A DNA stretch of 64,000 nt from Arthrobacter sp. MN05-02 (GCA_004001285.1 AP018697.1:3162001-3226000); one strand, 5' to 3'. Positions 1 to 9,314 are shown, counted from the first letter of the stretch. Translations and numbers: made by a program. The notes: generated by a model not told the origin, from the sequence alone.

Positions 1-2
1 TG

Positions 3-611
3 TTCCTCGGCATGGTGTCCGCGAGTCTGCTCGTACCCATCAGCATGGCCCGGGACTCACTGCCCTCCGGCCCCGACCGCGCCACCGTGTCCCGGTTCGT
101 CGGAGCGGCCGTCGTTCTCGTCGTCGCCGCGGCCGTGTTCAAGCTCCTGGGCCTGCCGACGCTGGTGATCGGGGATCCGCCCGGGTGGGTCATCGCCCTC
201 AGCGGGGCGGCAGCGGTCTGCGCCCTGGCCCTTCCCGGGCTCTCCGGTTCCTTCATCCTCCTCACCTTCGGCATGTACGAACCGACCCTGGAAGCGGTCA
301 GCAGCAGGAACGGGAGCTACCTGGTGGTCTTCATCGCGGGCGCGCTCGTGGGGCTCGTCTCCGTGGTGCAGCTCCTGGCGTACCTCCTGCGCGTGCACCG
401 GCGTATGGTCCTCCTGGTCGCGACCGGCCTGATCCTCGGGTCGTTGCGCGCCCTCTGGCCCTGGCAGGACGGCGACGCCTTCCTGGCACCTCCTGCGGAG
501 GGGTGGGCGGGCCCACTGATCGCCTTCTCCGCAGGGGCCGTGGGGGTGCTGCTGCTCTGGTGGCAGGACCGACGCCGGGCATCGGCCGGACCCGTCGGAG
601 GGCACGCATGA
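3..611 (+). CDS. DUF368 (PopT-type) membrane protein, 5' partial
   Basis: C-terminal ~200 residues of a DUF368 integral membrane protein. The frame is open to the window edge, so the real start lies upstream; family members are usually about 280-310 residues. The motif PGLSGSFILLTFGMYE matches the family's repeated PG(I/L)SGS signature, and about five hydrophobic segments end in a short basic tail (WWQDRRRAS). DUF368 proteins are known as polyprenyl-phosphate translocases that recycle the C55-P carrier lipid across the cytoplasmic membrane; that role is assigned here by family only. The stop overlaps the next start (ATGA at 608), which implies translational coupling to the AI-2E family transporter. 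Confidence 0.85.
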   Translation, partial: FLGMVSASLLVPISMARDSLPSGPDRATVSRFVGAAVVLVVAAAVFKLLGLPTLVIGDPPGWVIALSGAAAVCALALPGLSGSFILLTFGMYEPTLEAVSSRNGSYLVVFIAGALVGLVSVVQLLAYLLRVHRRMVLLVATGLILGSLRALWPWQDGDAFLAPPAEGWAGPLIAFSAGAVGVLLLWWQDRRRASAGPVGGHA

Positions 612-1810
612 CCGATCAGCAGGAGACGCCGGCGGAGAGTGCCGACGAGGGCAGGCACGGGGCCACGACCTCACGGGCGATGCTGCAGCGCATCCGGCGA
701 GGAGCGGTACTCGAAGCGCTGACGACGACGACCGCCGTGCTCGGCAGGGTCCTGGTCATCGCCATCACGATCGTCGGCCTGTCCTATCTCCTGTCCGAGC
801 TGTGGGTCGTCGTGCTCCCGCTGATCCTGGCGTTGCTCCTGTCCTCGATCCTCTGGCCCATCAACAAGCTTCTTCGCAGGGTCCTGCCGGCAGCAGCCTC
901 CGCGGCGCTGACAGTCATCGCCCTGCTGGCCTCGGCGGTCGGGGTGGGTTGGGCTGCCGCCGCGCTGTCGGTGAACGGCGTGCGGGAACTCTCCAGCCAG
1001 GCCGTGGACAACGTGCGCGCACTCGGTGACTTCGCGGAATCGCTGCCCTTCGCCGTCCCCGACGTCGATGAACTCCTCACGTCGGCGCTGGGATGGCTGC
1101 GGGACAACGTCGGCGAGATCCTCACCCAGGTGTCCTCCGGCCTCGGGACGGTCGGCTCCGTCACGGTGACGACCCTCCTTGCACTGGTCCTCACGTTCTT
1201 CTGCCTCAAGGACGGCGACCGGTTCTCCGGGTGGCTGCTGAGGTGGACGACCGGGACGGTCTTCGTGCATGTCGCCGAGGTTTCGTCGCGAAGCTGGAGG
1301 ACACTGTCCGCCTACGTCTCCTCGCAGGCGGCCGTGGCGCTCGTGGACGCCGTCTTCATCGGTTCCGGTCTGTGGATCCTCGGGGTGCCACTCGCCCTCC
1401 CGCTGGCTGTCCTGATCTTCTTCGGGGGCTTCCTCCCGGTCGTCGGCGCGGTCGCTACAGGTTTCCTCGCTACTCTCGTGGCGCTGCTGTCGGACGGCTG
1501 GGTCACCGCGCTGATCGTCCTCGGGATCGTGCTGCTCGTGCAGCAACTGGAGAGCAACGTCCTGCAGCCGATCCTGGTCGGCAAGTCCCTCAAGCTCCAC
1601 CCCGCGGTCGTCCTGACCGGCGTGACCGCGGGAGGTTCCCTCTTCGGCATCATCGGAGCGTTCCTGGCCACGCCCATCATCGCCGTGGCCATGGTCGCTC
1701 TTCAGTACTCGAGAGAACAGATGCTCGAACCTGCCGCGACACCCCACACCGATACGGGAGAGGATCTCATGCGGACCGAGACCCACGCCGACGATGCGTC
1801 TGACTCATGA
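608..1810 (+). CDS. AI-2E family transporter (PerM-like permease)
   Basis: 400-residue polytopic membrane protein of the AI-2E/PerM family. After a ~45-residue hydrophilic N-terminus come two helices (ending LPLILALLLSSIL), a third helix, a soluble segment of about 60 residues (GVRELSSQAVDN onwards), and a C-terminal helix bundle holding the family motif QQLESNVLQPILVGKSLKLHP-like region followed by PIIAVAM. Members have been linked to autoinducer-2 export or to Na+/H+ antiport, so the substrate is open. The ATG at 608 is chosen because it overlaps the previous stop; a longer reading to 185 is out of frame with DUF368 coding and has no support. Confidence 0.88.
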   Translation: MTDQQETPAESADEGRHGATTSRAMLQRIRRGAVLEALTTTTAVLGRVLVIAITIVGLSYLLSELWVVVLPLILALLLSSILWPINKLLRRVLPAAASAALTVIALLASAVGVGWAAAALSVNGVRELSSQAVDNVRALGDFAESLPFAVPDVDELLTSALGWLRDNVGEILTQVSSGLGTVGSVTVTTLLALVLTFFCLKDGDRFSGWLLRWTTGTVFVHVAEVSSRSWRTLSAYVSSQAAVALVDAVFIGSGLWILGVPLALPLAVLIFFGGFLPVVGAVATGFLATLVALLSDGWVTALIVLGIVLLVQQLESNVLQPILVGKSLKLHPAVVLTGVTAGGSLFGIIGAFLATPIIAVAMVALQYSREQMLEPAATPHTDTGEDLMRTETHADDASDS

Positions 1811-1942
1811 CCCGCTGGAAGCAATCTGGGCCGAACAGGCGGATCACGTCCATCCACCCAGCCCACATTGACGATCACGATCCGTCGGTGAACGGATCGT
1901 ACGCACCCTGAGGGCTACGGCCCACCAGGAAGGAGCACAGAC

Positions 1943-3659
1943 ATGAGCACCGGATTCCACCAAGAGGCCGCCAGCAGCCCTCCGGACCGCCCCGGAGGAC
2001 GACCGGGAACAGTCGCTGCGCAGAGGTCACGACTGGCCCTCCCCGTCTTCGTGCCGGCAGCCGCGGTGATCGTGGGCTTCGTCGCGTTCGCCCTCATCTC
2101 ACCGGACACCGCATCTGCACTGTTCGCCGGCATCCAGGAGAACGTCATCGGGGCGTTCGGCTGGTATTACGTCGCGCTCGTCGCTTTCTTCGTCGTCTTC
2201 TCGCTGTGGGTCGGCTTCAGCAGGTACGGAGACATCCGCCTCGGCCGGGACGGCGACAAGCCGGAATTCTCCACCATGTCCTGGTTCGCGCTGCTCTTCG
2301 CCGCAGGAATGGGCATCGGCCTGGTGTTCTGGGGAGTGGCCGAACCGCTGAACCACTTCGCCAGCCCCGGCCCGGGTGTCTCGGGTGACGATGTCCAGCT
2401 GGGCCAGCAGGCCATCACCCAGACATTCCTCCACTGGGGACTGCACGCGTGGAGCATCTATGTCGTCGTGGGCCTGTCCATCGCCTATGCAGTGCACCGA
2501 CGCGGTCGGCCCATCTCCATCCGCTGGACGCTCGAGCCGCTGCTGGGAAGTCGCGTCAAGGGCGCATGGGGCCACGCGATCGACGTCATAGCACTCGTGG
2601 GTACACTGTTCGGCGTAGCGGCGTCCCTCGGGCTCGGCGTCCTGCAGATGTCGGCCGGTCTCGACACCGCCAACATCATGGCAGCCACCGAGACCACCCA
2701 GGTCGGGCTGATCCTCTGCATCACCGCGCTGACCATCCTCTCCGTCGTCTCGGGTGTCGGCCGGGGCATGAAATGGCTTTCCAACATCAATCTCGTGCTC
2801 GCCGGGGTCCTCCTGCTGATCGTGCTCTTCGCCGGGCCCACCCTGTTCCTCCTCCGGGAGTTCGTGCAGTCGATCGGCAACTACCTGCAGAATGTCGTCG
2901 GCCTGACCTTCAACACCCTGGCGTTCTCGGGTGCTGAAGGAGAGGCGTGGCAGGCGGCCTGGACGACCTTCTACTGGGGATGGTGGATGTCGTGGGCGCC
3001 CTTCGTGGGGATCTTCATCGCCAGGATCTCCAAGGGCCGGACCGTCCGCGAGTTCGTCGCCGGCGTACTCCTGGTCCCTACGACCCTGGGTTTCCTGTGG
3101 TTCTCCGTCCTCGGTGGCTCGGCCCTCTACCGGGAGATCTTCGGACAGGGCGGCCTCATCGATGCGGACGGCAGCGTCCAGACCGAGAATGCGCTGTTCG
3201 GTCTCCTCGGCGACCTGCCCGGTGGCCCGGCGCTGCTCATCGGAGCGATCCTTCTCATCGCGATCTTCTTCATCACCTCCGCGGATTCGGGCGCACTGGT
3301 CATGAGCATGATCTCCACGGGTGGTGACCCCAACCCGAAGAACTGGATCAGGGCATTCTGGGCGGTCCTCGCGGCGCTGGTCGCGATCGCCCTGCTCCTG
3401 GTGGGGTGACAGTGGGCTGACGTCCATCCAGACTGCTGCGATCCTCACGGCCCTGCCGTTCAGCTTCGTGATGCTGCTGATGTCCGTCGCCACGGCGAAA
3501 GCGTTCCATGGCGAGCACAGGACTGCTCTGGAAGCACAGCGCAGGCTCGCCGCGACGGCGATGGCCGAGCGGGTCAGTGACCGGGTGAGCGAGTCGATGT
3601 CCGACCAGGTGGAACGGCAGGTCCAGGAGCACCTCGCCGACCGCTCCACCGGCGCCTGA
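1943..3659 (+). CDS. BCCT family betaine/choline/carnitine-type transporter, frameshifted near C-terminus
   Basis: Na+-coupled trimethylammonium (glycine betaine-type) uptake carrier, normally used in osmoprotection. The glycine stretch GMGIG in GMGIGLVFWGVAEPLNHF is the form seen in Na+-coupled BCCTs, and WGWWMSW gives the aromatic box followed by the family signature GIFIARISKGRTVREF. As written the protein stops after 488 residues at 3407-3409. Dropping one G from the GGGG run at 3403-3406 lets it continue in the next frame through the last helix (SIQTAAILTALPFSFVML) and a charged tail to 3659, giving 571 residues, the usual length. The tail (RVSDRVSESMSDQVERQVQE) looks helical. A true truncation would remove the last transmembrane helix and the C-terminal region that senses osmotic stress in BetP. 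Confidence 0.9.
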
Positions 3660-3718
3660 CCGATCACCCAGGCGAAGGTGGGCGCCCGCTGCGCAATCAG
3701 CACCTGCCGCCGAGGACT

Positions 3719-3754
3719 CAGCGGGGGAACCGTATTGGCCAGGTTCCCCCGCTG
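3719..3754. terminator. Bidirectional hairpin between convergent genes
   Basis: A 13-bp perfect inverted repeat (CAGCGGGGGAACC at 3719-3731 and its complement at 3742-3754) with a 10-base loop lies between the BCCT gene (+) and the AGCS gene (-). Position and stem strength suit a shared transcription terminator. No T-tract is present, as is common in actinobacteria. Confidence 0.7.
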
Positions 3755-3857
3755 TCCGTGGACGCGGCAAGCAATTCTCGAATGACGCGCTGTGCCCGTC
3801 CCAGCGAGCGTGGAGCAGGTGCTTTACCCGCCCGAAGGCGGACGACGTGGACCCGTA

Positions 3858-5421
3858 CTACTTCTCGGCCTGCAGCTCGTCCTTCTCGATGCCGAGGATG
3901 AGGAGCTTGCCGCTCCGGCGGTCGGCCAGGTAGTCGCGCATCTCCCGCTTGATGACGGGGGAGCAGGAAGTAGACGCCCAGCAGGTTCACGAAGGCGCAG
4001 ACGAACAGTGCGGCGTCGGCGAAGCTGATGACCTGGCTGAAGGTCAGCACGCACCCGGTGACGGTGAAGAACAGGAAGATGATCTTGTAGGTCAGTTCCG
4101 CGACCTTGCCCCGACCGAACAGGAACTCCCAGGCCTTGAGTCCGTAGTAGGACCAGGTGATGAGGGTCGAGTAGGCGAACAGGATGACAGCGATCGCGAG
4201 CACGATGGGGAACCATGGGAGGACGGTCGCGAAGGCGTCCGAGGTGAGGATGACACCGTCCGGCGTATCGCCGCCGCCCTGCACCTGGTCGATGCCCGCC
4301 TGCAGGCTCGGTGCTCCCGCGATGACGATGGCCAGCGCGGTCATGGTGCAGATGAGCACGGTATCGACGAGGGGTTCGTAGAGGGCCACGAAACCCTCAC
4401 TCACCGGCCGGCGGGTCTTGACGGCGGAATGCGCGATGGCTGCAGAGCCGACTCCGGCCTCGTTGGAGAAGGAGGCCCTCTGGAAGCCGACGATCAGGAC
4501 GCCGAGGATGCCGCCGGCAATCCCCTGCGGATTGAAGGCGCCGGAGATGATCGCACCGAAAGCGGCCGGCACCTGCTCGACGTTGACGATGATGACGAAC
4601 AGGCACGCCAGCACGTAGATACCGCCCATGGCCGGGACCAGCCGGGAGGTCGTGGCACCGATCGACTTGATGCCACCGAGGATGACGATCGCGACGAAGA
4701 ACGCGAGCACGAGACCGAAGATGAGGGCGGCTCCGGCGCTGCCGAGGAATCCGTCCTCGCCACCGGTGACGTTCTGCACCTGCGCGAAGGTCTGGTTCGC
4801 CTGGAACATGTTGCCGCCGGCGAGGCCGAAGATGAGGATCGCGACGGCGAAGATGCCGGTCAGGATCTTCGCCGGGATGCGACCCAGCTTCCGGAAGGCG
4901 ATGGGTAGGTACTTGAACGGCCCACCGCTGACGGTGCCATCCTCGTGGACCTCCCGGTACTTGACACCCAGCGTGCATTCGGCGAATTTCGTGGCCATGC
5001 CGATGAGGCCCGCGCAGATCATCCAGAACGTCGCGCCCGGGCCGCCGAGGGCCATGGCGGCGCCGACACCTGCGATGTTGCCGAGGCCGACAGTTCCGGA
5101 GAGTGCCGAGGTGAGCGCCTGGAAGTGCGGGACCTCGCCCGGATCGTCCTTGGAGGAGTAGCGTCCGCGAACCACTTCGTAGCCGACCTTCAGGCCGCGC
5201 AACTGGGGCACCCCGAAGTAGATCGTGCAGACGATGCCGGCGAGGATGAGCCAAGCGACCACGGCGGGGAAGCTGACATCCCCGATCGTGATCGGGAAGA
5301 ACACGATGCTCGAGAAGATCTCGGTAGGTCTGGCGAAGGCCGTGTTGATGGCCTCGTCGACGGCCGCCAGCCATCCGACGTCTTCGGTCACTGCCATGGG
5401 AAACGCTGCATCGAAGGTCAT
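3858..5421 (-). CDS. Alanine/glycine:cation symporter (AGCS) family protein, frameshifted near C-terminus
   Basis: Sodium-coupled small neutral amino acid symporter with about 11 hydrophobic segments. The AGCS signature is clear in TSALSGTVGLGNIAGVGAAM, followed by the conserved GGPGATFWMI. As written, the frame leaves the family after GVYFLLP and runs with Arg/Pro-rich nonsense to 3718. Removing one base of the GGGGG run at 3957-3961 restores VIKREMRDYLADRRSGK and a stop at 3858-3860, giving 520 residues. The restored tail is typical of the family, so the +1 is treated as an artefact or recent mutation. Convergent with the BCCT gene. Confidence 0.88.
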
Positions 5422-5752
5422 CCATCAACGAAACCCTGCTTGAAGCGTGAGCGCAATCACAAAAGGCCCTGAACCCGGAAGAACTCCGATCGGGACGCGT
5501 ATGAGGGCGATGAGGCGAAGGAACCCGGTCCGCCTCACCCCAACAGGCGGCCGGATGATCGAGTCGACGGTCGCGAGTGCGTGCGATGCCGGCGCTCGGG
5601 CGATGGATTCCGGCGGGCCACTTCCCCTGCCCGACGGCCCGGACGTAGGCTGTGGGCGGAGAGCCGGGAAGCCTGGTCGGCCCGCGGAACGCCGTTCCTG
5701 CGGAATGCCGTGGCGACCGCCTCGGCATGGGTCCGAGGGAGTGGTACCCGCC
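5422..5752. other. 331-bp intergenic region, no recognisable gene
   Basis: Between the divergent AGCS gene (-) and the ABC exporter operon (+). No reading frame here shows coding-like composition or a recognisable family on either strand, although exporters of this type often have a TetR gene in this position. It must hold the promoters for both flanking genes; the only clear signal is a GGGAGTGG-type ribosome site at 5738-5745 before the exporter start. Confidence 0.5.
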
Positions 5753-6669
5753 ATGACATCAGCGCCAGCATCCCATCCGATCATCAGCGCCACCGGGCTC
5801 GTGAAGTCCTTCGGCAGGACCAGCGCGCTAAACGGCTTGGATCTATGTGTCGAACAGGGCGAGATCCATGGTTTCCTGGGTCCCAACGGCGCTGGTAAAT
5901 CGACGGCCCTTCGAATACTCCTCGGGCTCACTCGCGCGACCTCGGGAACGGCGCGCGTGTTCGGGTTGGATCCGTGGCGGGACCCGGTCCGCATCCACCG
6001 GCGCCTCGCGTATGTGCCAGGGGACGTGAGCCTCTGGCCGAACCTGTCCGGCGGGGAGGTCATCGACCTGCTCACCGGGCTGCGCGGCGGTGTGGATGAG
6101 CGGCTGCGCCGGGAACTGATCGACGAGTTCGACCTGGATCCCCGGCGCAAGGCCCCCGGACGTACTCCAAAGGCAACCGGCAGAAGGTGGCTCTGATCGC
6201 TGCGTTCGCCCGTCCGGCCCAGCTGTACCTGCTTGATGAGCCCAGTTCCGGTCTGGACCCGTTGACGGAATTGGTGTTCCGACGGCAGGTCCGGCGCGCC
6301 AGCGCTGACGGTGCCACTGTGCTGCTCTCCAGCCATATCCTCAGTGAGGTCGAGCAGCTCTGTGGCAGGGTGACGATCATCCGGTCCGGCAGAGCCGTGG
6401 AGACCGGAGCCCTGGCCGCACTACGGCACCTGAGACTCACCCATTTCCGGGTTGAGGGGGTCGGAGCTGCAGGACTGGCCGACCTGCCCGGCCTGTGCAA
6501 TATCCGCACCGACGGGGACGTCGTGGAGTTCGACGTGAACCCGGCCGATCTTCCTCTGGTGCTCGAAGTGGCAGCGGCGGCCGGCATCAGTGGATTGAGC
6601 GTGTCTCCACCGTCGTTGGAGTCGCTCTTCCTCAGCCACTACGACGACCCGACGGACCAGGTGCGCTGA
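5753..6669 (+). CDS. ABC exporter ATP-binding protein, frameshifted
   Basis: ATPase of a two-gene drug/polyketide-type exporter. The first half holds Walker A (GPNGAGKST) and the Q-loop region ([17 protein letters not shown]); the second half, in another frame, holds the ABC signature YSKGNRQKV, Walker [15 protein letters not shown] and the switch His in LLSSHI. The break lies at the CCCCC run 6153-6157: RRKAPG must become RRKARTYSKGN (two C too many) or [12 protein letters not shown] (one C missing). This differs in size from most other breaks in the window. Restored length is about 304 residues. Its stop overlaps the permease start (TGATG), so the two genes form one operon. Confidence 0.87.
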
Positions 6670-8288
6670 TGTCCGGGATCATGGGCCTGGTGCTGGCTCA
6701 GGCGCGCCGGGAGCGGGCTGTCCTGCCCGTCTGGATTCTGGGAATCGCGTTCTTGGGGTTCGTCATCACCCGAGCGGTGGCCGCCGAGTTCGCCGACGGG
6801 TCGGCGCGGATGGCGATCATCAATGTGGCGGCGGCGAACCCGGCATTCCTGTTCATCCGCGGCCTGCCCGACGGGACCGGCATCGGGGCGGTGACGTTCT
6901 TCCAGGGCTACGCCTTCACCGCAGTGCTGGCAGCACTGATGAGCACGTTCCTGGTGACTCGCAACACCCGCGCCGACGAGGAGCTGGGACGCGGCGAGCT
7001 CGTCGGCGCCCTGCCGGTGCGGCGGGCGGATCCGCTGGTGGCGACCCTCGTCCTGGGGGCCGCCGCGAACCTGGTGCTGGCCGGATGCGTGGCCGCGGGG
7101 TTCGCTGCCGCAGGGCTGGCTCGGCCTGGAGCGCTCATGGCAGGGGCAGCAGTCGGCGCCGTCGGCGCGTTCTTCGTGGCCGCGTCAGCGGCCGTCGCTC
7201 AGGTGATGCCCTCGGGCCGCTCCACGAACGGTGCCGCTGCGGGCCTGGTCGGCGCAAGCTACCTGCTTCGCGGTGTCGGTGACGCCCTCGGCACGCCGAA
7301 CGCGGATCTGACCCGGGTGACGGGTGGGTGGGTCTCCCTGCTCTCCCCGATCGGTTGGGGGCAACGCACCCGGCCCTTCTCGGTTGCCGATCCCATGCCC
7401 TTGCTGGTCCTGACGGCAGCCACGGTCATGACGGCCGTGGCCGTCGTCGTGCTGAGGAGCCGCAGGGACCTGGGTTCCAGCCTGCTCCCCGAACGAACAG
7501 GCAGGGAACGCGTGCCCGCTGGTGGTGCCTCCTTCCTGGGCCTGGCCTGGCGCCAGCAACGGGCCACCCTGGCGGGCTGGTGCGTCGCCGCGGTCCTGCT
7601 CGGAGGCGTCGCCGGTGGTCTCGGGCCCGTTGTCACCAAGGTCATCAGCGGAAACGAATCGCTGGGTCAGGTGATCGCACGGCTCGTCCCGGGCAGTCAG
7701 GCGGAGATCATCGATGTCTTCACGACGGCCCTGCTCGGTATGGCCGGCCTCCTCTCCGCGGCCGCCGGCATCCAGGCGGTTCTGCGGCTCCGTGCGGAGG
7801 AGACCGAAGGCCGAGCCGAACTCCTGCTGGCAGTGCCCCCTTCCCGGCTGCGATGGCTCGGAGCGAACCTCGTCCTTGCCGTAGCCTCGGTTGCCCTTGT
7901 GGCGCTCGTCTCCGGGACCGCTGCCACCATCGGCCTCGCCCTCTCCGGAGCGATGGGCGAGCCGTCGTGGGTCCTGGTGGCTGCCGCGCTGGCGCACGTC
8001 CCGGCCGCCGTCGTGTTCGTCGCGGCTGCAACGGTGCTCTTCGCAGCGGTGCCCCGACTATGCATCCCGTTGGGGTGGGGCACCCTCGCTGCCGGCCTGG
8101 TCCTGGGCCAGTTCGGCGAACTGCTACGCCTGCCCGCCTGGCTACAGGACCTGAGCCCCTTCCGGCACTCCCCGGCGATGCCCGTGGAGCCCTTCGACTC
8201 CGCAGCCGCCCTCACCCTGACGGCGGTCGCCCTCGCAGGGACAGCTCTCAGCGCCTACCTCTTCCGCCGGCGCGAGCTCACACCATGA
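6669..8288 (+). CDS. ABC exporter permease (polyketide antibiotic exporter type)
   Basis: 539-residue integral membrane protein with about 12 hydrophobic helices in two similar halves, each opening with a cytosolic ARRERAVLPVW or WRQQRATLAGW segment followed by a helix. The conserved motif TRNTRADEELGRGELVGALPV in the first half and RLRAEETEGRAELLLAVP in the second are hallmarks of the TnrB-like exporters of polyketide antibiotics (COG3559). It pairs with the ATPase just upstream, its ATG overlapping that gene's stop. The substrate cannot be told from sequence; self-resistance or general drug efflux are the usual roles. Confidence 0.85.
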   Translation: MSGIMGLVLAQARRERAVLPVWILGIAFLGFVITRAVAAEFADGSARMAIINVAAANPAFLFIRGLPDGTGIGAVTFFQGYAFTAVLAALMSTFLVTRNTRADEELGRGELVGALPVRRADPLVATLVLGAAANLVLAGCVAAGFAAAGLARPGALMAGAAVGAVGAFFVAASAAVAQVMPSGRSTNGAAAGLVGASYLLRGVGDALGTPNADLTRVTGGWVSLLSPIGWGQRTRPFSVADPMPLLVLTAATVMTAVAVVVLRSRRDLGSSLLPERTGRERVPAGGASFLGLAWRQQRATLAGWCVAAVLLGGVAGGLGPVVTKVISGNESLGQVIARLVPGSQAEIIDVFTTALLGMAGLLSAAAGIQAVLRLRAEETEGRAELLLAVPPSRLRWLGANLVLAVASVALVALVSGTAATIGLALSGAMGEPSWVLVAAALAHVPAAVVFVAAATVLFAAVPRLCIPLGWGTLAAGLVLGQFGELLRLPAWLQDLSPFRHSPAMPVEPFDSAAALTLTAVALAGTALSAYLFRRRELTP

Positions 8289-8434
8289 CCGCTTCCAGGA
8301 CCGCCGAATACGACAGGCTGACAGCCCTGGGCGTCTCCTTCACGCGGCCGCCGACCGTCATGGGCCCTGGCATCGTGGCCGTACTGGACGACACCGTCGG
8401 CAGCTTGCTGTAGCTCGCGCGCCCCACCCGCTGA
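8285..8434 (+). pseudogene. Remnant of a VOC (glyoxalase/bleomycin resistance) protein C-terminus
   Basis: Starting at an ATG that overlaps the permease stop (ATGA), the frame reads MTASRTAEYDRLTALGVSF, then TRPPTVMGP and IVAVLDDTVGSLL before TAG at 8411-8413. This matches only the last third of VOC-fold proteins, where the pattern is DY..L...GV.F...P..MGP..TA.DDT.GN..Q. The stop replaces the usual Gln (CAG to TAG); past it the frame adds six codons to TGA at 8432-8434. The N-terminal VOC half is absent, so this is a decayed fragment behind the exporter, perhaps once a drug-binding partner. Confidence 0.6.
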
Positions 8435-8468
8435 CACAGCCGCCGGGACGAGGAAGGCGCCTTCGCCG

Positions 8469-8669
8469 CTACTGCTTCCCGTACTTGCGGTGCACCGCCT
8501 GCTTGCTCACCCCGAGGCACTGCGCGATCGCCTCCCAGGACAAGCCCGCCTGTCGGGCCCCGCGCACGAGCCCGGCCTCGACGCGGCCCACCTCGCGATG
8601 CAGTTCGGCGATCGCCTGCAGGGATGCTGCCGGCCCTTCGCCATCCATCGAGCCAACGAGTGTCTTCAT
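8469..8669 (-). CDS. Small helix-turn-helix DNA-binding protein
   Basis: 66 residues from the ATG at 8669, which has a strong GGAGGTGG site 7 bases upstream; an ATG at 8684 (71 residues) is an alternative but would put that ribosome site inside the gene. The C-terminal half reads ARQAGLSWEAIAQCLGVSKQ then AVHRKYGKQ, a helix-turn-helix of the sigma-region-4/AsnC-like kind common in small actinobacterial regulators. A perfect 16-bp palindrome overlaps its own -10 box, so it is probably autoregulated. Targets may include the neighbouring exporter or thioesterase genes. Confidence 0.7.
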   Translation of the reverse strand: MKTLVGSMDGEGPAASLQAIAELHREVGRVEAGLVRGARQAGLSWEAIAQCLGVSKQAVHRKYGKQ

Positions 8670-8686
8670 CCGCTCCACCTCCATAT

Positions 8687-8720
8687 GTCAACATTAGTTG
8701 ACGAACGGAGGCGACTGCAA
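8687..8720 (-). promoter_or_regulatory. Promoter and operator palindrome of the small HTH gene
   Basis: GTCAAC-ATTA-GTTGAC at 8687-8702 is a perfect 6-4-6 inverted repeat. Read on the minus strand, TTGCAG (8720-8715) and TAATGT (8696-8691) form a -35/-10 pair with an 18-base spacer, so the palindrome covers the -10 box. This is the classic layout for repression of the HTH gene that begins 18 bases downstream. Confidence 0.6.
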
Positions 8721-8747
8721 GAGATCCCCGACCTGCAGTACCGGGTA

Positions 8748-9290
8748 CTACCAGGAATGCGGCGCAGGCCTGCGCGTGCTCGGAAGTGCGTTGTTGAGGC
8801 GCCACTCGTGGATCCACTCGGGCAGCACCAGGTCCTCGGGCGGTGCGCCGAAGGCGGCGAGGATCTCCTCGTTGCTCACCGGTCCGGACCCGGAGACCAG
8901 GCGCGTGGCGATGAAGGCCCGGGCGTAGATCTCGCCGTCGGCCACCGCCCGCTGCTCGAAGTAGATGGCCCGCTCGTCGAGTCCGATGATGCGCGTCTCG
9001 ATCGCGTAGGGCTGGCCGAGCTGGAGGGACTTGCGGAAGCTGATGGTCTCACCGGCGGCAACCGGGCTCCACTTCCTGCGGCGCATCTGAGCCCACACGC
9101 CGCTGCGCACCATGAGGTCGAAGCGCCCGAGATCGAACACGGAGAAGTACATGCCGTTGTTCATGTGCATCGCGATGTCGATGTCCGTCAGAAGGACGCG
9201 CAGGGTCACGCTGCCGGGATCCCAGATGTCGAGGGCAGGGCGCTTGCGCGACAGGAGCAGTTGCAGCATCGTGCGGAAGATCAGGTGCAT
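8748..9290 (-). CDS. Acyl-CoA thioesterase family protein (hotdog fold, THEM6-like)
   Basis: 180 residues from the ATG at 9290. The motif TDIDIAMHMNNGMYFSVFDL carries the D...HMNN.Y pattern of 4HBT_2 thioesterases, with the Asp at the usual catalytic site. The following FRKSLQLGQPYAIETRIIG and FEQRAVADGEIYARAF segments fit the hotdog strands. Likely hydrolyses an acyl-CoA in the cytoplasm; substrate unknown. A TetR-type palindrome lies 10 bases upstream of the start. Longer upstream in-frame starts (to 9599) would run across that operator and are rejected. Confidence 0.82.
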   Translation of the reverse strand: MHLIFRTMLQLLLSRKRPALDIWDPGSVTLRVLLTDIDIAMHMNNGMYFSVFDLGRFDLMVRSGVWAQMRRRKWSPVAAGETISFRKSLQLGQPYAIETRIIGLDERAIYFEQRAVADGEIYARAFIATRLVSGSGPVSNEEILAAFGAPPEDLVLPEWIHEWRLNNALPSTRRPAPHSW

Positions 9291-9300
9291 GGCAGCGATA

Positions 9301-9314
9301 TTACTCACCAGTAA
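9301..9314. promoter_or_regulatory. TetR-type operator palindrome upstream of thioesterase
   Basis: TTACT-CACC-AGTAA is a perfect 5-4-5 inverted repeat 10 bases before the thioesterase start. This size and composition are typical of TetR-family repressor sites in fatty acid metabolism. No TetR gene adjoins it; the nearest is at 16735. Confidence 0.5.

Noticed and set aside
3718..3857. Apparent Arg/Pro-rich C-terminal extension of the AGCS symporter
   Set aside because: Product of the frameshift at 3957-3961; the family-like tail and stop are found one frame over at 3858.
3949..4908. Long plus-strand open frame opposite the AGCS gene
   Set aside because: Antisense artefact, Glu/Asp/His-rich without any family pattern; the minus-strand frame has clear AGCS motifs.
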